A stretch of DNA of 64,000 nt from Symbiodinium sp. CCMP2592. Lineage: Eukaryota; Sar; Dinophyceae; Suessiales; Symbiodiniaceae. Where the stretch lies: the NCBI GenBank assembly GCA_905221615.1, contig CAJNDT010002846.1:124001-188000 (forward strand), read 5' to 3'. The notes beneath the pieces were generated by a model that worked only from the letters and a program-made list of their open reading frames with translations, searched no databases and was not told where the DNA came from. The translations under genes and the position numbers were made by a program. Of this stretch, positions 49,751-60,300 are shown one piece after another (position 1 is the stretch's first letter; every line of letters begins with the position of its first letter).

Positions 49751-50001
49751 GCTCTCTAACCTTAATTCCTAATCCCTAAAACCTAAACCCTAAACCATAA
49801 GAACTTCTAACCTCCCCAACTCTAGGCTCCCCCAACCCACAAACTCTGAAGCTTCAAGCCTTGAGCCGCCAGCCCCCCAGACCTCCAACCCAGACCCGCG
49901 GGACTGTCGATGGACAAAATCCTAGGGTTCCCTTAACGGGATCTATTAGGGTACCTTTAAGGGGCTCCTTTAAGGGATCTGTAGGGGTTTTAGGGTTTAG
50001 G

Positions 50002-50095
50002 GATATAAATCCTGCATTACCCATTATAAGGAATATACCATAGTTCCCATATAGTTCGGAGTCCTTAGGGTCATGCAGGATTTGGTCCATCAACA
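50002..50095. mobile_element. MITE family B, copy 4, left end lost
   Basis: Starts at ATATAAATCCTGCATTACCC without the usual GGTTGATG; the right end GCAGGATTTGGTCCATCAAC is kept. Confidence 0.7.
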
Positions 50096-50297
50096 GGAGG
50101 ATCCAAAAAGCAGATCCCTTAATGGGGGTTCCTATAAAGTACCCTTAGTAGTATAGGGCCCCAACTTAGGGGACCTTTCTAGATCCTCCCGCGGGTCTGG
50201 GAATCGTTAAACCGTTAAACCGTCAGAAACCTCAGACCTCGCCGAAGCCTCTGAACACCATTCTTACTCCCGCGGACCTGTTTGGCACCTGACACCC

Positions 50298-50414
50298 TAC
50301 AGTAATCCCCATAAAGTTGGAAACGGGATTAAGGCCAAATAGTGCCGGGATTCCCTATACTTTACTCTTAAGGATTGAGACTATAACATTTCCAACTTTT
50401 GGGCTTCTACTGTA
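50298..50414. mobile_element. MITE family C, copy 2, inverted
   Basis: TACAGTAATCCCCATAAAGT to CAACTTTTGGGCTTCTACTG, the reverse orientation of copy 1. Confidence 0.8.
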
Positions 50415-50473
50415 AGCCCGAAGCCCCAAACCTCTGAACCAAAGCCTTGAACCCCCAATCCGCCAAGGTACCT

Positions 50474-50575
50474 TACTTGGAGGTTCATGGGTAGTTATAA
50501 GTGGAGTTATAAGTAGGGGTCCCTTTAAGGGATCTATAGGGATTCTATGAGGGTATAGGGTTTAGGGTCTACTTG
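50474..50575. mobile_element. MITE family D, half copy with foreign right side
   Basis: TACTTGGAGGTTCATGGGTA through GTGGAGTTATAAGTAG matches the left arm. The rest is CCTTTAAGGGATCTATAGGG and TTTAGGG, then TACTTGGAGG again. Confidence 0.6.
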
Positions 50576-50692
50576 GAGGCTAATCCGCCAAGGCTTCTGA
50601 GACCTGGCTCATAAGTTTTATTACTATTAGTTATACTATTGTGCTATTCTTGCTATCAGTACTATTATTACACGATTATTACCATTATTATC

Positions 50693-50803
50693 CCTACTTG
50701 TTCATGGGTAGTTATAAGTGGAGCTATAAGTCCCCGAATATGGGTTCTAATTATTGCTACCCTGCTTATAACCCCACTATAACTACCCATGAACCTCCAA
50801 GTA
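50693..50803. mobile_element. MITE family D, copy 5
   Basis: CTACTTGTTCATGGGTAGTT to AACTACCCATGAACCTCCAA; GAGG of the left end is missing. Confidence 0.75.
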
Positions 50804-51344
50804 TGCGAACCCTGAGCCTAGCAACCCCGATGAGCCTGTGCAAGCCTTCTACACACATACGCAAAATTATAAGGCAGCCTTCACGGAACCCCATGAGGCA
50901 CCCTTACAGGAACCTTCAAAGGAACGCTGTGGCAAGCCATGCATCTCTGCAACACCTTGTCTACGATTCGATGAGTAGCTCACTCGAAAAACCCAGGAGC
51001 CCTCTAAAGAAGCCCTTAACGGCATCCTTGTTTCCAACTCTTACCAAATCTTGAAAAAAGCCTGTAATACGCTAGTTGGAACTTCACGGAACTCTAGGCT
51101 TAAGCCCCAAGCCGCAAACTGTTCTAGACTTTCCGCAGAGAAGACGAATCCTAAATGCCCTAAGCCTTGCATACCCCAGGCCGTAACCTTGCCTGAAGGA
51201 TCCTAAACTCTAAACCCCTAACCTCTAAACCCTAAACCCTATTCCCTAAACCCCTAAACCGCTCACCCCTCTCTGCGAGGAGAAAGCCCGTCACACTAAA
51301 AGAAAAACCCTAAACCCTTAACCCTAAACCCCAAACCCTAAGGA
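50804..51344. other. Stretch without a confident gene
   Basis: A frame at 50641-51054 is open but starts within the MITE. CCCTAAA words at 51195-51340. Confidence 0.4.
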
Positions 51345-51589
51345 AGGGAGCCCGCGGGGTTCCACCCGTGCGGCATCGGAGGCCATCGCCTCCCCACAGA
51401 AGCAGCGGAAAAGGAGTGCAGTCTTTTGGATTTAATCATCGGAGATTAATCAGTTTCATTGGGCTTCTAGGATTTTTAGGAAATGTCAGGATGCTAAGGT
51501 TCTCTCGGTTTTTTTTGGGTCTAAGGGTAGTTGCAAAGTCGTGTAGGATTTCTGGAGCTTTTTCGGACTTGGCGGGTTTAGGTCTTTAG
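51345..51589 (+). CDS. Possible exon, basic then hydrophobic
   Basis: After CCCTAAG the frame is open for about 80 codons: RHRRPSPPHRSSGKGVQSFG then RRLISFIGLLGFLGNVRML. The hydrophobic stretch could be a short membrane helix. No family recognised. Confidence 0.3.
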
Positions 51590-51670
51590 GGTTTGGGGGG
51601 TTTGCAGTTCTAAATGCTCCTTGGCTCATGCATGCATTGGTCATGGGCTTCTAAGTTATGTGTTTAGAGT

Positions 51671-51943
51671 TTGGGTTTGATTAATTGTCAGCCCCTGTCT
51701 GATGGGAGCAAAGCACTTCTTACGCAACATTTAAGCATCCGTCAAACTTGCAGCAATGCGCAGCCCACAATTTGCCGAACTTTTCAAACCCCGACCAAAG
51801 TCCAAAGCATAGGGAAACCGTGTAAAATGAGATGTCACCCTTTAAAAAGCTACATATGTCGCAAGTGCCCAGAAGCGCAAGGCTTGTCACCTGCCCGCCT
51901 CCCCGGCTGTGGGCACATCCCTGGCATTGCCTCTGCCAAGTGA
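51671..51943 (+). CDS. Possible reading frame with CxxC
   Basis: 90 open codons without ATG at the start, including KSYICRKCPEAQGL and LPGCGHIPG. The four Cys and one His could form a small metal site, but the opposite strand is equally open (51720-51962), so this is uncertain. Confidence 0.25.
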   Translation: MGLINCQPLSDGSKALLTQHLSIRQTCSNAQPTICRTFQTPTKVQSIGKPCKMRCHPLKSYICRKCPEAQGLSPARLPGCGHIPGIASAK

Positions 51944-52009
51944 AAGGCGTGGCTTTCGGCATTTTGGGATGTTTACGTCTTGCTTAAGTATCCAGTGTAC
52001 AAAGTATGT

Positions 52010-52226
52010 GTGTGTATATATATATATATATGTATGTTTATACAGTTGTGTATATATTCATACTTTTTCCACATACACATATGTATGTACGTATGCATGC
52101 ATGTATGTATATATACAGAGTGCATGCATACATACACGAATAACAAATGTACAAGTAGCTAAATATGCTTGTACTTATGTATACATGCCACATCGTACAC
52201 AGTGTTATTGTATACCATTGTAGATG

Positions 52227-52278
<52 letters not shown>

Positions 52279-53275
52279 GACATATATGTATGTGTGTGTA
52301 TATATATATATATGTGTATGTATGTATGTATGTATGTATGTATATATATATACACATATCAGACATGTATACACTGTATGCACATATATGTTTATACAGA
52401 GAATACAACAAATATAAATGTCTATATATATATATATATATATGTGTGTGTATACATATTGTCATGTATGTGCCGAGCACACTCTCCCTCACTGTAAATA
52501 CCATAGATACACAGAGTTTCCACGTATGTAGATATGTATCCTTCGATATGTGCATACATACGTATATACATATACAAATGTATGCATGGATGGATGGATG
52601 GATTTGCATATACATATATATATATACACATGCGATACATACGTACGCACATCTATCTAAAGATGTATCTCTCACTCTCTCTGTATATATGTCTTGACAG
52701 ATATGTGTGTACATATATATATATATATAAATATATGTATATATATATTAAATTTTTCTTTATACATAGGCATATACCTTTTTGCACTACATACATACAT
52801 CTATGAATATATACATGCGTGTACATATACATACATGCTATATATGCATATATATATATATATATATATAATATATATCTTTTTGGATATATATGTGTGT
52901 GTGTGTCAAATGAATATGTATATGCACATACACCATTTCTGTATCTATATTTCTCTAAACCCATGTATCGACGCTTTTACATATCCAAATACCTGTACAT
53001 CGGTAATCTTTATATCTATATACCTTTATATCTTCATATCTATACAGCTGTACATCTGTATATCTATATGTCCATATAGCTACATATCTACATACTTATA
53101 TACCTTTATATCTGTATACCTATATATCGATTTACCTATATATCTACATATATATATACACATACATATGTAAATTTCTGTATTTATGTATCCATATCTA
53201 TATCTATATCTACCTATCGATGTATTTATATACATATGTATATGTGTATATATATATATATATATGTATCAAGTG
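52010..53275. repeat. AT/GTAT microsatellite cluster, 1.27 kb
   Basis: Long (TA)n runs alternate with GTATGTATGTA, TACATACATA and TATACCTATATATC words. All frames through it read Ile-Tyr-His-Cys peptides on either strand and are not genes. It ends directly at the kinase-like gene. Confidence 0.95.
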
Positions 53276-53350
53276 GGATGTGCTCTGAACCCTGTTGTGC
53301 TCAAGTTCAGTTCCTATGAACACGCTTCCACGCGGGTTCCCGCTTTTTTA

Positions 53351-54798
53351 ATGCCATTCACCTCTTCAGCAGCATGGCTCCGCTCGACAGCGCCGGCACA
53401 CCAAGTGTGCCTTCGCAACAATGTGCCTGGAAGGCCGAATGGCCCACCGTCGCTGGAGGCTTCTAGAAAGGTCTACCAGTCGCCCAAGACATCCGATACA
53501 TCGAGCCTTGGTCGGGGCGAGTTCCTGCAATTCCTCGGCATCTCTACCGCGGTGGCCATCTTCACAGTAGGATCTTTGCGCTCTCGTTTGCGAGCACAGG
53601 TGCCGGGAGAGCCGAACCTCTTGCTGAATTCCTTTGCCTGCGGCACCACCCCTCTGCGAAATCCGAAGTACTTGGGTGGAGGTGTGCAGGCAGAAGTGTT
53701 CTCGGCCGACACGGCTTCGAACAGACAGGCTGTTGTAAAGCTCAGTCGAGCCAACACCGACTACGCGATGCACAGCCTTGCGCACGAGCGGAGAGTCCTG
53801 CAGGTCTTGAATGATGCCAAGGTTCCAAACATCGAGCGCTGCATTGGGTTTGGCGAGGTGACGACGACTGCTGGCCCTCGTCACGGTATTGTGTTGATGC
53901 CTTGCCTTCCAGGTCGTAACATCTCGGCAAAGAACGGCTGCGGAATCCCCAAGCTACTGGAGTCCCAGGAGAAAGATCGCATGGAAAGGTTCATGACAAC
54001 TGCCGTGCGCATCTTAGAAGCCGGCGTGGCCGGGGTTGATGTCCAGGTGCTTCAGTCACCATCCAGCAACGACACTAGGTATCGATTTGAGATAACCTTT
54101 ACTTTCCCTTTTTTGTTTGCCATGGAGCTCCAGCCATATGTAAGTAATCTTGGGGGATGTTGAAATCGACACCTATGGTTGATGTTATAAAGCCTGCATT
54201 ACCCGAAATAAGGAATACCACATAATTCCCATAGGCCAGGGTCATTAAGGTAACGCAGAGTTTGTATCATCAACAACCCTAGACCGTAAACTTCCTAAAC
54301 TTCCTAAACCCTAAACCTACAGTAGAAGCCCACAAGTTGGAAATTTTATAGTCTCAATCCTTAAGAGTAATGTACAGGGAATCCCAGCACTATTTGGCCT
54401 TAATCCGGTTTCCAACTTTATGGACCCTAAACCCTAAACCCTAGGACATGCTTTGGATCGACTTCACAGAGGCGGCGTTGTTGAAGACGCAGGGTTTAGG
54501 CATCTCGGTGGAGGGCCCGCCGACCACTTGCCCGGAGTATGCGAGGCGCTACCAGAGTCCTAAGGATGCTGTGGTAGGATTTGCGACAGAAGTCTTCCTG
54601 ATGGTGCCGGGAAGGTCGCACGAACACGCCGTTCAGGCTCTTGCGGGAGAGTTGCAGGAGCTCAGCGCACAGCGCCAGCGAGGTGTGGGCAGGACTTTCC
54701 AAGATGTGTGGGCAAAGCTTCCATGGAAGGTTGGTGGGCTGGAAACAAAGCGCTTGGAGACTGCCGCGAGTGGTGCAGTGAGAGTGGTAGCTGCGTGA
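53351..54798 (+). CDS. Protein-kinase-like gene, two exons
   Basis: Exon 1 starts at ATG 53351 (MPFTSSAAWLRSTAPAHQV), the first Met after the microsatellite-coded part of the frame. A Ser/Arg-rich leader with a hydrophobic helix (FLQFLGISTAVAIFTVGSL, 53528-53584) looks like a plastid-type targeting sequence. Then a kinase N-lobe: GGGVQAEVF (Gly loop), AVVKLS (Lys), HERRVLQVL (Glu helix) and a hinge at IVLMPCLPGR; GVDVQ stands at the catalytic-loop position. Exon 2 from 54445 continues MLWIDFTEA, where DFT replaces DFG, and ends LETAASGAVRVVAA at TGA. The HRD and catalytic-loop Asn are not obvious, so it may be an atypical or inactive kinase. Exact splice sites are unsure: CAG|GTGCTT or AAC|GACACT with CCCTAG|GAC keep phase 0; AG|GTATCG does not. 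The intron holds two MITEs. Confidence 0.55.
54177..54276. mobile_element. MITE family B, copy 5, in kinase-like intron
   Basis: GGTTGATGTTATAAAGCCTG to GTTTGTATCATCAAC, preceded by TA at 54174-54175. Confidence 0.8.
54318..54423. mobile_element. MITE family C, copy 3, right end lost
   Basis: TACAGTAGAAGCCCACAAGT to GGTTTCCAACTTTATGGA; the last GTTTACTGTA is replaced by CCCTAAA words ending in the CCCTAG acceptor. Confidence 0.8.
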
Positions 54799-54984
54799 GC
54801 TGCGGAAGAGCAACGGTATTGTGAGCCGAACGAAATTTTTTTAAGAGTGGGAAGAATAATCGAGGGGTCTGAAACATTCCTCCGGGCTCCTCTACAGTTT
54901 GTTTACATCTACATATACTGCTATATGTACTTATATACATATATATATATATATATATGCTAGCCCCCCCCCCCCCAAGACCAA

Positions 54985-55196
54985 CCCTGAATTCCCTAAA
55001 TTCCCTAATTCCCTACCCATTGGATTTAGGGAATTCCCTATTCCCCTAATTTCCCTAAATTCCTTAAATTCCCTAATTCCCTACCCCATGTGTTGGATTT
55101 AGGGAATTCCCTATTTCCCTAAATTCCCTAAATTCCCTAAATTCCTTAAATTCCCTAAATTCCCTAAATTCCCTAAATTCCCTAAATTCCCTACCC
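54985..55196. repeat. AATTCCCTA tandem repeat, inverted arm
   Basis: CCCTAAATT units in this orientation to about 55196, then about 35 bp of unique sequence, then the same unit inverted from 55236. The two arms could pair. Confidence 0.85.
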
Positions 55197-55235
55197 ATGA
55201 ACGGAAACCACTGAATCTGATCCATGGGGGTCAGA

Positions 55236-56430
55236 ATTAGGGAATTTAGGGAATTTAGGGAATTTAGGGAATTTAAAGAATTTAGGGAATTTAAGGAATT
55301 TAGGGAATTTAGGGAATTTAGGGAAATAGGGAATTCCCTAAATCCAACACATGGGGTAGGGAATTAGGGAATTTAGGGAATTTAGGGAATTTAGGAAAAC
55401 AGGGAATTCCCTAGATCCAACACATGGGGTAAGGACTTAGGGAATTTAGGGAATTTAGGGAATTAGGGAATTCCCTATAAGGGTTAGGTTTGGGAGTTTA
55501 GGGAATTAGGTAATTCCCTAAGTCCAACAGATGGGGTAGGGAATTAGGGAATTTAGGGAATTTAGGGAATTAGGGAATTTAGGGAATTTAGGGAATTCAG
55601 GGAATTCCTAAATTCCCTAATTTCCCTAAATTAGGGAAATTAGGGAATTTAGGGAATTTAGGGAATTCCCTAAATCCAACACATGGTCCTGGCTGGGAGT
55701 CAGGAAAGTTTTGCAATGGGCTAAAACCAACACATGGGGCTGGAAATTAGGGTATGTAAAGCTCGTACGAGTACTAATACTTATAGTAATACTAGTGGTG
55801 AAACTGATAGTAATGCTAGTATGAATACTGATGTTCCCAAGAATACTAGAAATCATGTACATTGTAAGAATAGTCTTGATGCGAATACTAATATACATAC
55901 TATAGGGAATTTAGGGAATTTAGGGAATTTAGGGAATTTAAGGAATTTAGGGAATTTAGGGAATTTAGGGAATTTAGGGAAATAGGGAATTCCCTAAATC
56001 CAACACATGGGGTAGGGAATTAGGGAATTTAGGGAATTTAGGGAATTTAGGGAATTTAGGGAAACAGGGAATTCCCTAGATCCAACACATGGGGTAAGGA
56101 CTTAGGGAATTTAGGGAATTTAGGGAATTAGGGAATTCCCTATAAGGGTTAGGTTTAAGGAATTTTTGGGAGTTTAGGGAATTAGGTAATTCCCTAAGTC
56201 CAACAGATGGGGTAGGGAATTAGGGAATTTAGGGAATTTAGGGAATTAGGGAATTTAGGGAATTTAGGGAATTCAGGGAATTCCTAAATTCCCTAATTTC
56301 CCTAAATTAGGGAAATTAGGGAATTTAGGGAATTCCCTAAATCCAACACATGGTCCTGGCTGGGAGTCAGGAAAGTTAGGCAATGGGCTAAAACCAACAC
56401 ATGGGGCTGGAAATTAGGGTATGTAAAGAC
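55236..56430. repeat. GGGAATTTA nine-base tandem array with duplicated 500-bp block
   Basis: Runs of GGGAATTTA are broken by CCCTAAATCCAACACATGGG and similar words. The block 55250-55761 recurs at 55906-56427 in the same order with few changes (for example an added TTTAAGGAATTT). Between the blocks lies a 144-bp foreign segment. Confidence 0.9.
55762..55905. repeat. 144-bp segment, copy 1, inserted in the GGGAATTTA array
   Basis: CTCGTACGAGTACTAATACT to CTAATATACATACTATAG. It appears identical to 56605-56748 by eye. On the left it follows GTATGTAAAG; in the second block the same GTATGTAAAG is followed by array sequence. Confidence 0.9.
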
Positions 56431-56559
56431 TCTAGGGATTTAGGGAGTCTGCAGGAACTCACGCATTCTGTAAATTCGAGGCATGGAAGCAGTGATTAGA
56501 GAATTTAGGGAACTCGACCTCGCGACGTCGCCGGTTGACGGGTCTGTGCAACTGATACT

Positions 56560-58200
56560 TGTAATAATATTGATATTATTTTGAAAATTTTGAAAACTAT
56601 AATACTCGTACGAGTACTAATACTTATAGTAATACTAGTGGTGAAACTGATAGTAATGCTAGTATGAATACTGATGTTCCCAAGAATACTAGAAATCATG
56701 TACATTGTAAGAATAGTCTTGATGCGAATACTAATATACATACTATAGCTAGTATTATCGCTAGTATGAATATTGGCTACGCATATTCGTGAAATTACTC
56801 ATTTTCGGAGTACTCATAGTCATGATAATATTAGCATTAAGGCTAGTGCGAGCGTGCATAATAAAATGCTCATACATGAATGTTAGCGTTCGTATTTATA
56901 TCAGCGTTGGCATGTTTTCCAGTAGTACTAGTAACTCATACGAAGAGTAACCTCAAGTTTCATATTCCGACGAATACCAACGCATGTTTTGTTCATGCTA
57001 ATTTTAATTCTACTACTACTAGTATCTACTCCTAGTATTGAAAAAATTGTACCAATACCAATTTTAGAACTGATGTGAACACGAACTTTAATGTTCTTGC
57101 CAATACTAATATGCATAGTAATATTAGTTAGCATTAATGTATAGGAAAACTAATGTTCTTACGAATACTAATAATCATGTTCCCCTTTTATATTCATATA
57201 AGAATCGTCATGCCTAGATACGTACTAATGCTAGTACTCATGCTAATACGAGTATTAATACCAATACAAGCATATGTATGAATATTCCTACGGGTATTTA
57301 TGCTCATGTTCTTAACAAACTTATTCTCAGTACGAATACCGACATTAATGGTCTCTTTAGAACAATTTTGATATTAGTATGAACACTAATACTTCGGCTA
57401 GTACGAACATGCATAATACTAGTAAAATTATTTGTGCTCATACAAATATAGAAAGATTATTACATACTCATATTAATATCAATGCCAATATGAATTTACA
57501 AACAGCATATTAATGTCAATATCGTTTTTGTAATGTGTACTAAAGAACACATCAGAACAAGGCACAAGAAAATGAATGCATCAGATTGTTAAAAACTCAA
57601 TGTTTTCATTTACCAATATGTATGGTTATAGTATTATACTAATATACTAATAAAATAATATACTAATATACTTGGAAACTGATATGCCAATAGACCATTT
57701 TAATATACCAATATACGAGTATACTGAAAACTGTTTTTGTTAATATACATGTTTTGTTTATATACCAATATACTGAATATACACGTATGAATACTGATAC
57801 ACATAATGTACTAAGACTAAGTTTTTAAGGCCCAGCCCACGTCTAATATTAATACGAATACTAACACGAACACTAACACTAACACTGCTTTAGACATATA
57901 TTAAACTAAAACTGGAGCACTAATACTCATATTAATATTAAGATTAACACTGACGTTGACACTGACACCAGCATCAGCACTAACAGGAACATTAATCAAA
58001 CGAATAATACTATTGGACAGATACCAGCAGCAGTGTTAGAACTTCTAAAATTAGTAATGACACAAAACAAATACTAATGCTAACGCTAGCAAAATATTAA
58101 GGTTACTACTCACAATCATTAAGGTTAAAACTTAGAACAAAATTAAGTCAAGACCAATGTTAACACTGTTTTTTTAAGACTGAAACTAAGAATAAGACTT
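56560..58200. repeat. ACTAATACGAAT-type degenerate tract, 1.6 kb
   Basis: A+T-rich sequence made of variations on AATACTAAT and its complement, with no stop-free frame of note. The second copy of the 144-bp segment (56605-56748) lies near its start and is continuous with it, so it is the likely source. A similar small patch is at 26070-26130. Confidence 0.7.
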
Positions 58201-58227
58201 TGACAAGATGACGATAATTAATAAAGG

Positions 58228-58410
58228 ATGAGGCACACAAACTGGGCTCTGACTTTTACCACTCCGACAAGACGCGCCCAGAGTGTAAATGGTGTCCATA
58301 AAACTGAACCCTGTTTTTTACCAGTCTGTCAGGAGGCGTCGAGAGTGCAAACTTTGTACGGGAACACAAACACCATCGGTATTTACAGTGGTTTCGGCTC
58401 TTATCCATGA
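58228..58410 (+). CDS. Possible small gene with internal duplication
   Basis: ATG to TGA, 60 codons: MRHTNWALTFTTPTRRAQSV and onward to IGIYSGFGSYP. The DNA at 58241-58290 resembles that at 58299-58352 (AACTG..CTG..TTTTACCA..CAGAGTG..), a tandem duplication of about 57 bp. No family recognised. Confidence 0.3.
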   Translation: MRHTNWALTFTTPTRRAQSVNGVHKTEPCFLPVCQEASRVQTLYGNTNTIGIYSGFGSYP

Positions 58411-58568
58411 CGCTGTGAAGACAGTAGTGAGCAGGACAATGGTCGAGGTTGGTCCTGGGGGGGGGGTTACCATATATATATATATACATATATATATATA
58501 CACACTGTACGATCATACACCCCGAAAACTATTCTTATCAGGCAGGCCCCACAGTAGGTCCAAGGCGG

Positions 58569-58666
58569 ATGGACTTGTTAGGCGCCCTGGCCCCTGGCAT
58601 GCGACTGCAAAGTACGAGAAGCCAGGAAGATGACCGGGCGCTTGTAGCTCGTCTGTTTTTGGCGAG
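58569..58666 (+). CDS. Probable first coding exon
   Basis: The acceptor CAGGCCCCACAG ends at 58554, ATG is at 58569 and the donor GAG|GTGAGC at 58666/58667. The frame gives MDLLGALAPGMRLQSTRSQE then DDRALVARLFLA and leaves two bases. The acceptor may serve spliced-leader addition. A possible next exon is at about 58988-59053 (NGRMRTFCLEPERNLQPRA), beyond two MITEs. Function unknown. Confidence 0.45.
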
Positions 58667-58713
58667 GTGAGCGAAGCCTTTTCGTCGATAAAGGCTTTTA
58701 ATTAATGGCATTT

Positions 58714-58821
58714 CATGGGTGCTTGTCAAAATTATGGTCCCTTTTTGGGTCGATAAATATAGTACTGCACCTAGTATTTAAGGTACCCCAAAAGGGACCA
58801 TGATTTTGAGAACCACCCTCA
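58714..58821. mobile_element. MITE family G, copy 3
   Basis: ATGGGTGCTTGTCAAAATTA to ATGATTTTGAGAACCACCCT. Confidence 0.8.
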
Positions 58822-58868
58822 TTCCAGATTCGTTCCACTTAAACCCGAAAGTCTCTGGCAAGATCTGG

Positions 58869-58967
58869 TAGTTTCCGAAAATTCGGGGTACCTTATTTTG
58901 GGGTCCTTACAATAAGGATCCTACTATTTAAGGTGCTCTATTAGGGTCCCTATTTTCGGAAACTCCC
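58869..58967. mobile_element. MITE family A, copy 8
   Basis: AGTTTCCGAAAATTCGGGGT to CCCTATTTTCGGAAACTCCC. Confidence 0.85.
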
Positions 58968-59053
58968 ATCTACCCCGTCACAAGCAATGGGAGGATGCGC
59001 ACATTTTGCCTTGAACCCGAGCGCAACCTTCAGCCTCGGGCGCGGCCCGGAGC

Positions 59054-59266
59054 ATATGGGAGTTTCCGAACTTCGGGGGCCCTAATATACGGGTGATGGT
59101 ATAAATCCTGCATTACCCGTAATAAGGAATATACCATAATTCCCATAGTTTAGGGTCCTTAAGGTAATGCAAGATTTATATCATCAACAGTAGTACCCGA
59201 AATAGTAGGATCCTTATTTTCAGGACGCCAAAATACGGTGCCCGTAATTTTCGGAAACTCCCATAT
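59054..59266. mobile_element. MITE family A, copy 9, carrying a nested family B element
   Basis: ATATGGGAGTTTCCGAACTT to AATTTTCGGAAACTCCCATA. After CCTAATATA the family A sequence stops and resumes at TAGTACCC on the far side of the nested element. Confidence 0.9.
59090..59190. mobile_element. MITE family B, copy 6, nested in family A
   Basis: CGGGTGATGGTATAAATCCT to AGATTTATATCATCAACAG with TA at 59088-59089 and 59191-59192. Removing it and one TA rebuilds an ordinary family A copy. Confidence 0.9.
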
Positions 59267-59347
59267 GAGTTATGAGAGTCGGGGCCGTTAGTCGTCGATT
59301 CGTCGATTACTGCAGCCCCTGCAGCCCGCTTGGGGTAATGTAGGAAG

Positions 59348-59432
59348 CTGATTAAGCAACCCTGGCCTTACAACCCCGATATGTTAGGACTCAAACAAGC
59401 ACACTAATAAAAACCCAGGGTTTCTTAATCAG
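59348..59432. mobile_element. MITE family Q, single copy
   Basis: CTGATTAAGCAACCCTGGCC to AACCCAGGGTTTCTTAATCA. Confidence 0.65.
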
Positions 59433-59455
59433 GTTCCCATATTACAGCCAAGTTC

Positions 59456-59510
59456 TTGCTTCACTGCTGGAAGCCTGGCCCACCACTGGGGTGTTTGCCA
59501 GTGTACTATA
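59456..59510 (+). CDS. Possible exon between MITEs
   Basis: After CCCATATTACAG the frame encodes SSCFTAGSLAHHWGVCQ, then enters MITE J. Short and without homology. Confidence 0.25.
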
Positions 59511-59607
59511 GAGGCCTTAATAAGTCCCGAAACCATTTTGGGGGGCTCCTTGTTATGATTATAGTATAATGGGTACCAAAACTACATTTTAATTATTGAG
59601 GCCCCTA
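59511..59607. mobile_element. MITE family J, copy 5
   Basis: GAGGCCTTAATAAGTCCCGA to TTTTAATTATTGAGGCCCCT. Confidence 0.75.
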
Positions 59608-59632
59608 TTTTAACTCCGCTCCTTCCCGGCAG

Positions 59633-59709
59633 CGGAAGCGGTCGGAGAGTTCGTTCAAACTACAGAGGTGCCGGATTTTTTAGAACACCGCAGCGAAATC
59701 CCAGGATAA
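59633..59709 (+). CDS. Possible terminal exon
   Basis: The acceptor GCTCCTTCCCGGCAG ends at 59632, 25 bp after MITE J. The frame gives EAVGEFVQTTEVPDFLEHRS then EIPG and TAA. Acidic; no family recognised. Confidence 0.35.
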
Positions 59710-59740
59710 AGCCGCCTAGGACAGGGTTGAGGGCTTAAAG

Positions 59741-59843
59741 GGAACTCCAGAAAGTTGGAATATGGCTTCAGGGTAGGATCCCCTATAATTTGCCATAGAA
59801 GGGTTAGGATAATGATATTCCAACTTTCTGGCTTTTACTGTAA
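59741..59843. mobile_element. MITE family C2, copy 2
   Basis: GGAACTCCAGAAAGTTGGAA to TTCCAACTTTCTGGCTTTTA, near-perfect arms. Confidence 0.85.
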
Positions 59844-59924
59844 GGGTTTTGGTTTGATTTCGGGGGCTCCGGTTGGGCCTTGAGGGTTTAAGGGTTGATC
59901 CACTCCGATGATTTCGCTCCTCGT

Positions 59925-60059
59925 TGAACTTCGGAGTACAGGACGTCTGGGACCCTGAGTGCGATGAGGTATTCCTTCCCCAAGTCGTCCGAATGTCGTC
60001 CGAGCAACATCACCTTCACCGAAGCCCTGAACCCTTCCCATCCATGCTTACAAAACCAC
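59925..60059 (+). CDS. Possible exon
   Basis: Open frame RYSFPKSSECRPSNITFTEA ending at CACAG|GTATAT (60059/60060). Two other frames are partly open. No family recognised. Confidence 0.2.
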
Positions 60060-60142
60060 AGGTATATAGTTCCTGCGAAACGTTCCTTCGTCCGCAGTTC
60101 TTGGCACAACCCTAAACCCTAAACTCCCGCCAAGCCCCTGAC

Positions 60143-60277
60143 ATGGGCAAGATGACACGAGGTGCGGTCATACGAGTAGGTAGGTGGCAAGAAGCCCATG
60201 ACAAAGTTCCTTTGAAACCCGGTGGGGCCCACAGTCCTAAGCCTTCAAAAACATCCAGAAAGCATCGAGCGCCATAG
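60143..60277 (+). CDS. Possible small gene or exon, 44 codons, basic
   Basis: ATG to TAG: MGKMTRGAVIRVGRWQEAHD then KVPLKPGGAHSPKPSKTSR. It resembles a basic ribosomal or nucleic-acid-binding tail in composition only. The frame is open further upstream. Confidence 0.35.
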   Translation: MGKMTRGAVIRVGRWQEAHDKVPLKPGGAHSPKPSKTSRKHRAP

Positions 60278-60300
60278 GCCAGTCAATCCGGAAAGCAATA

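Noticed and set aside
52010..53275. Several long open frames on both strands (Ile-Tyr-His-Cys peptides)
   Set aside because: They are products of TA/GTAT microsatellites, are equally long on both strands, and have no mixed composition.
55626..56741. Two minus-strand frames of 78 and 90 codons with near-identical ends
   Set aside because: They translate the duplicated 144-bp segment and are explained by the DNA duplication, not by a gene.
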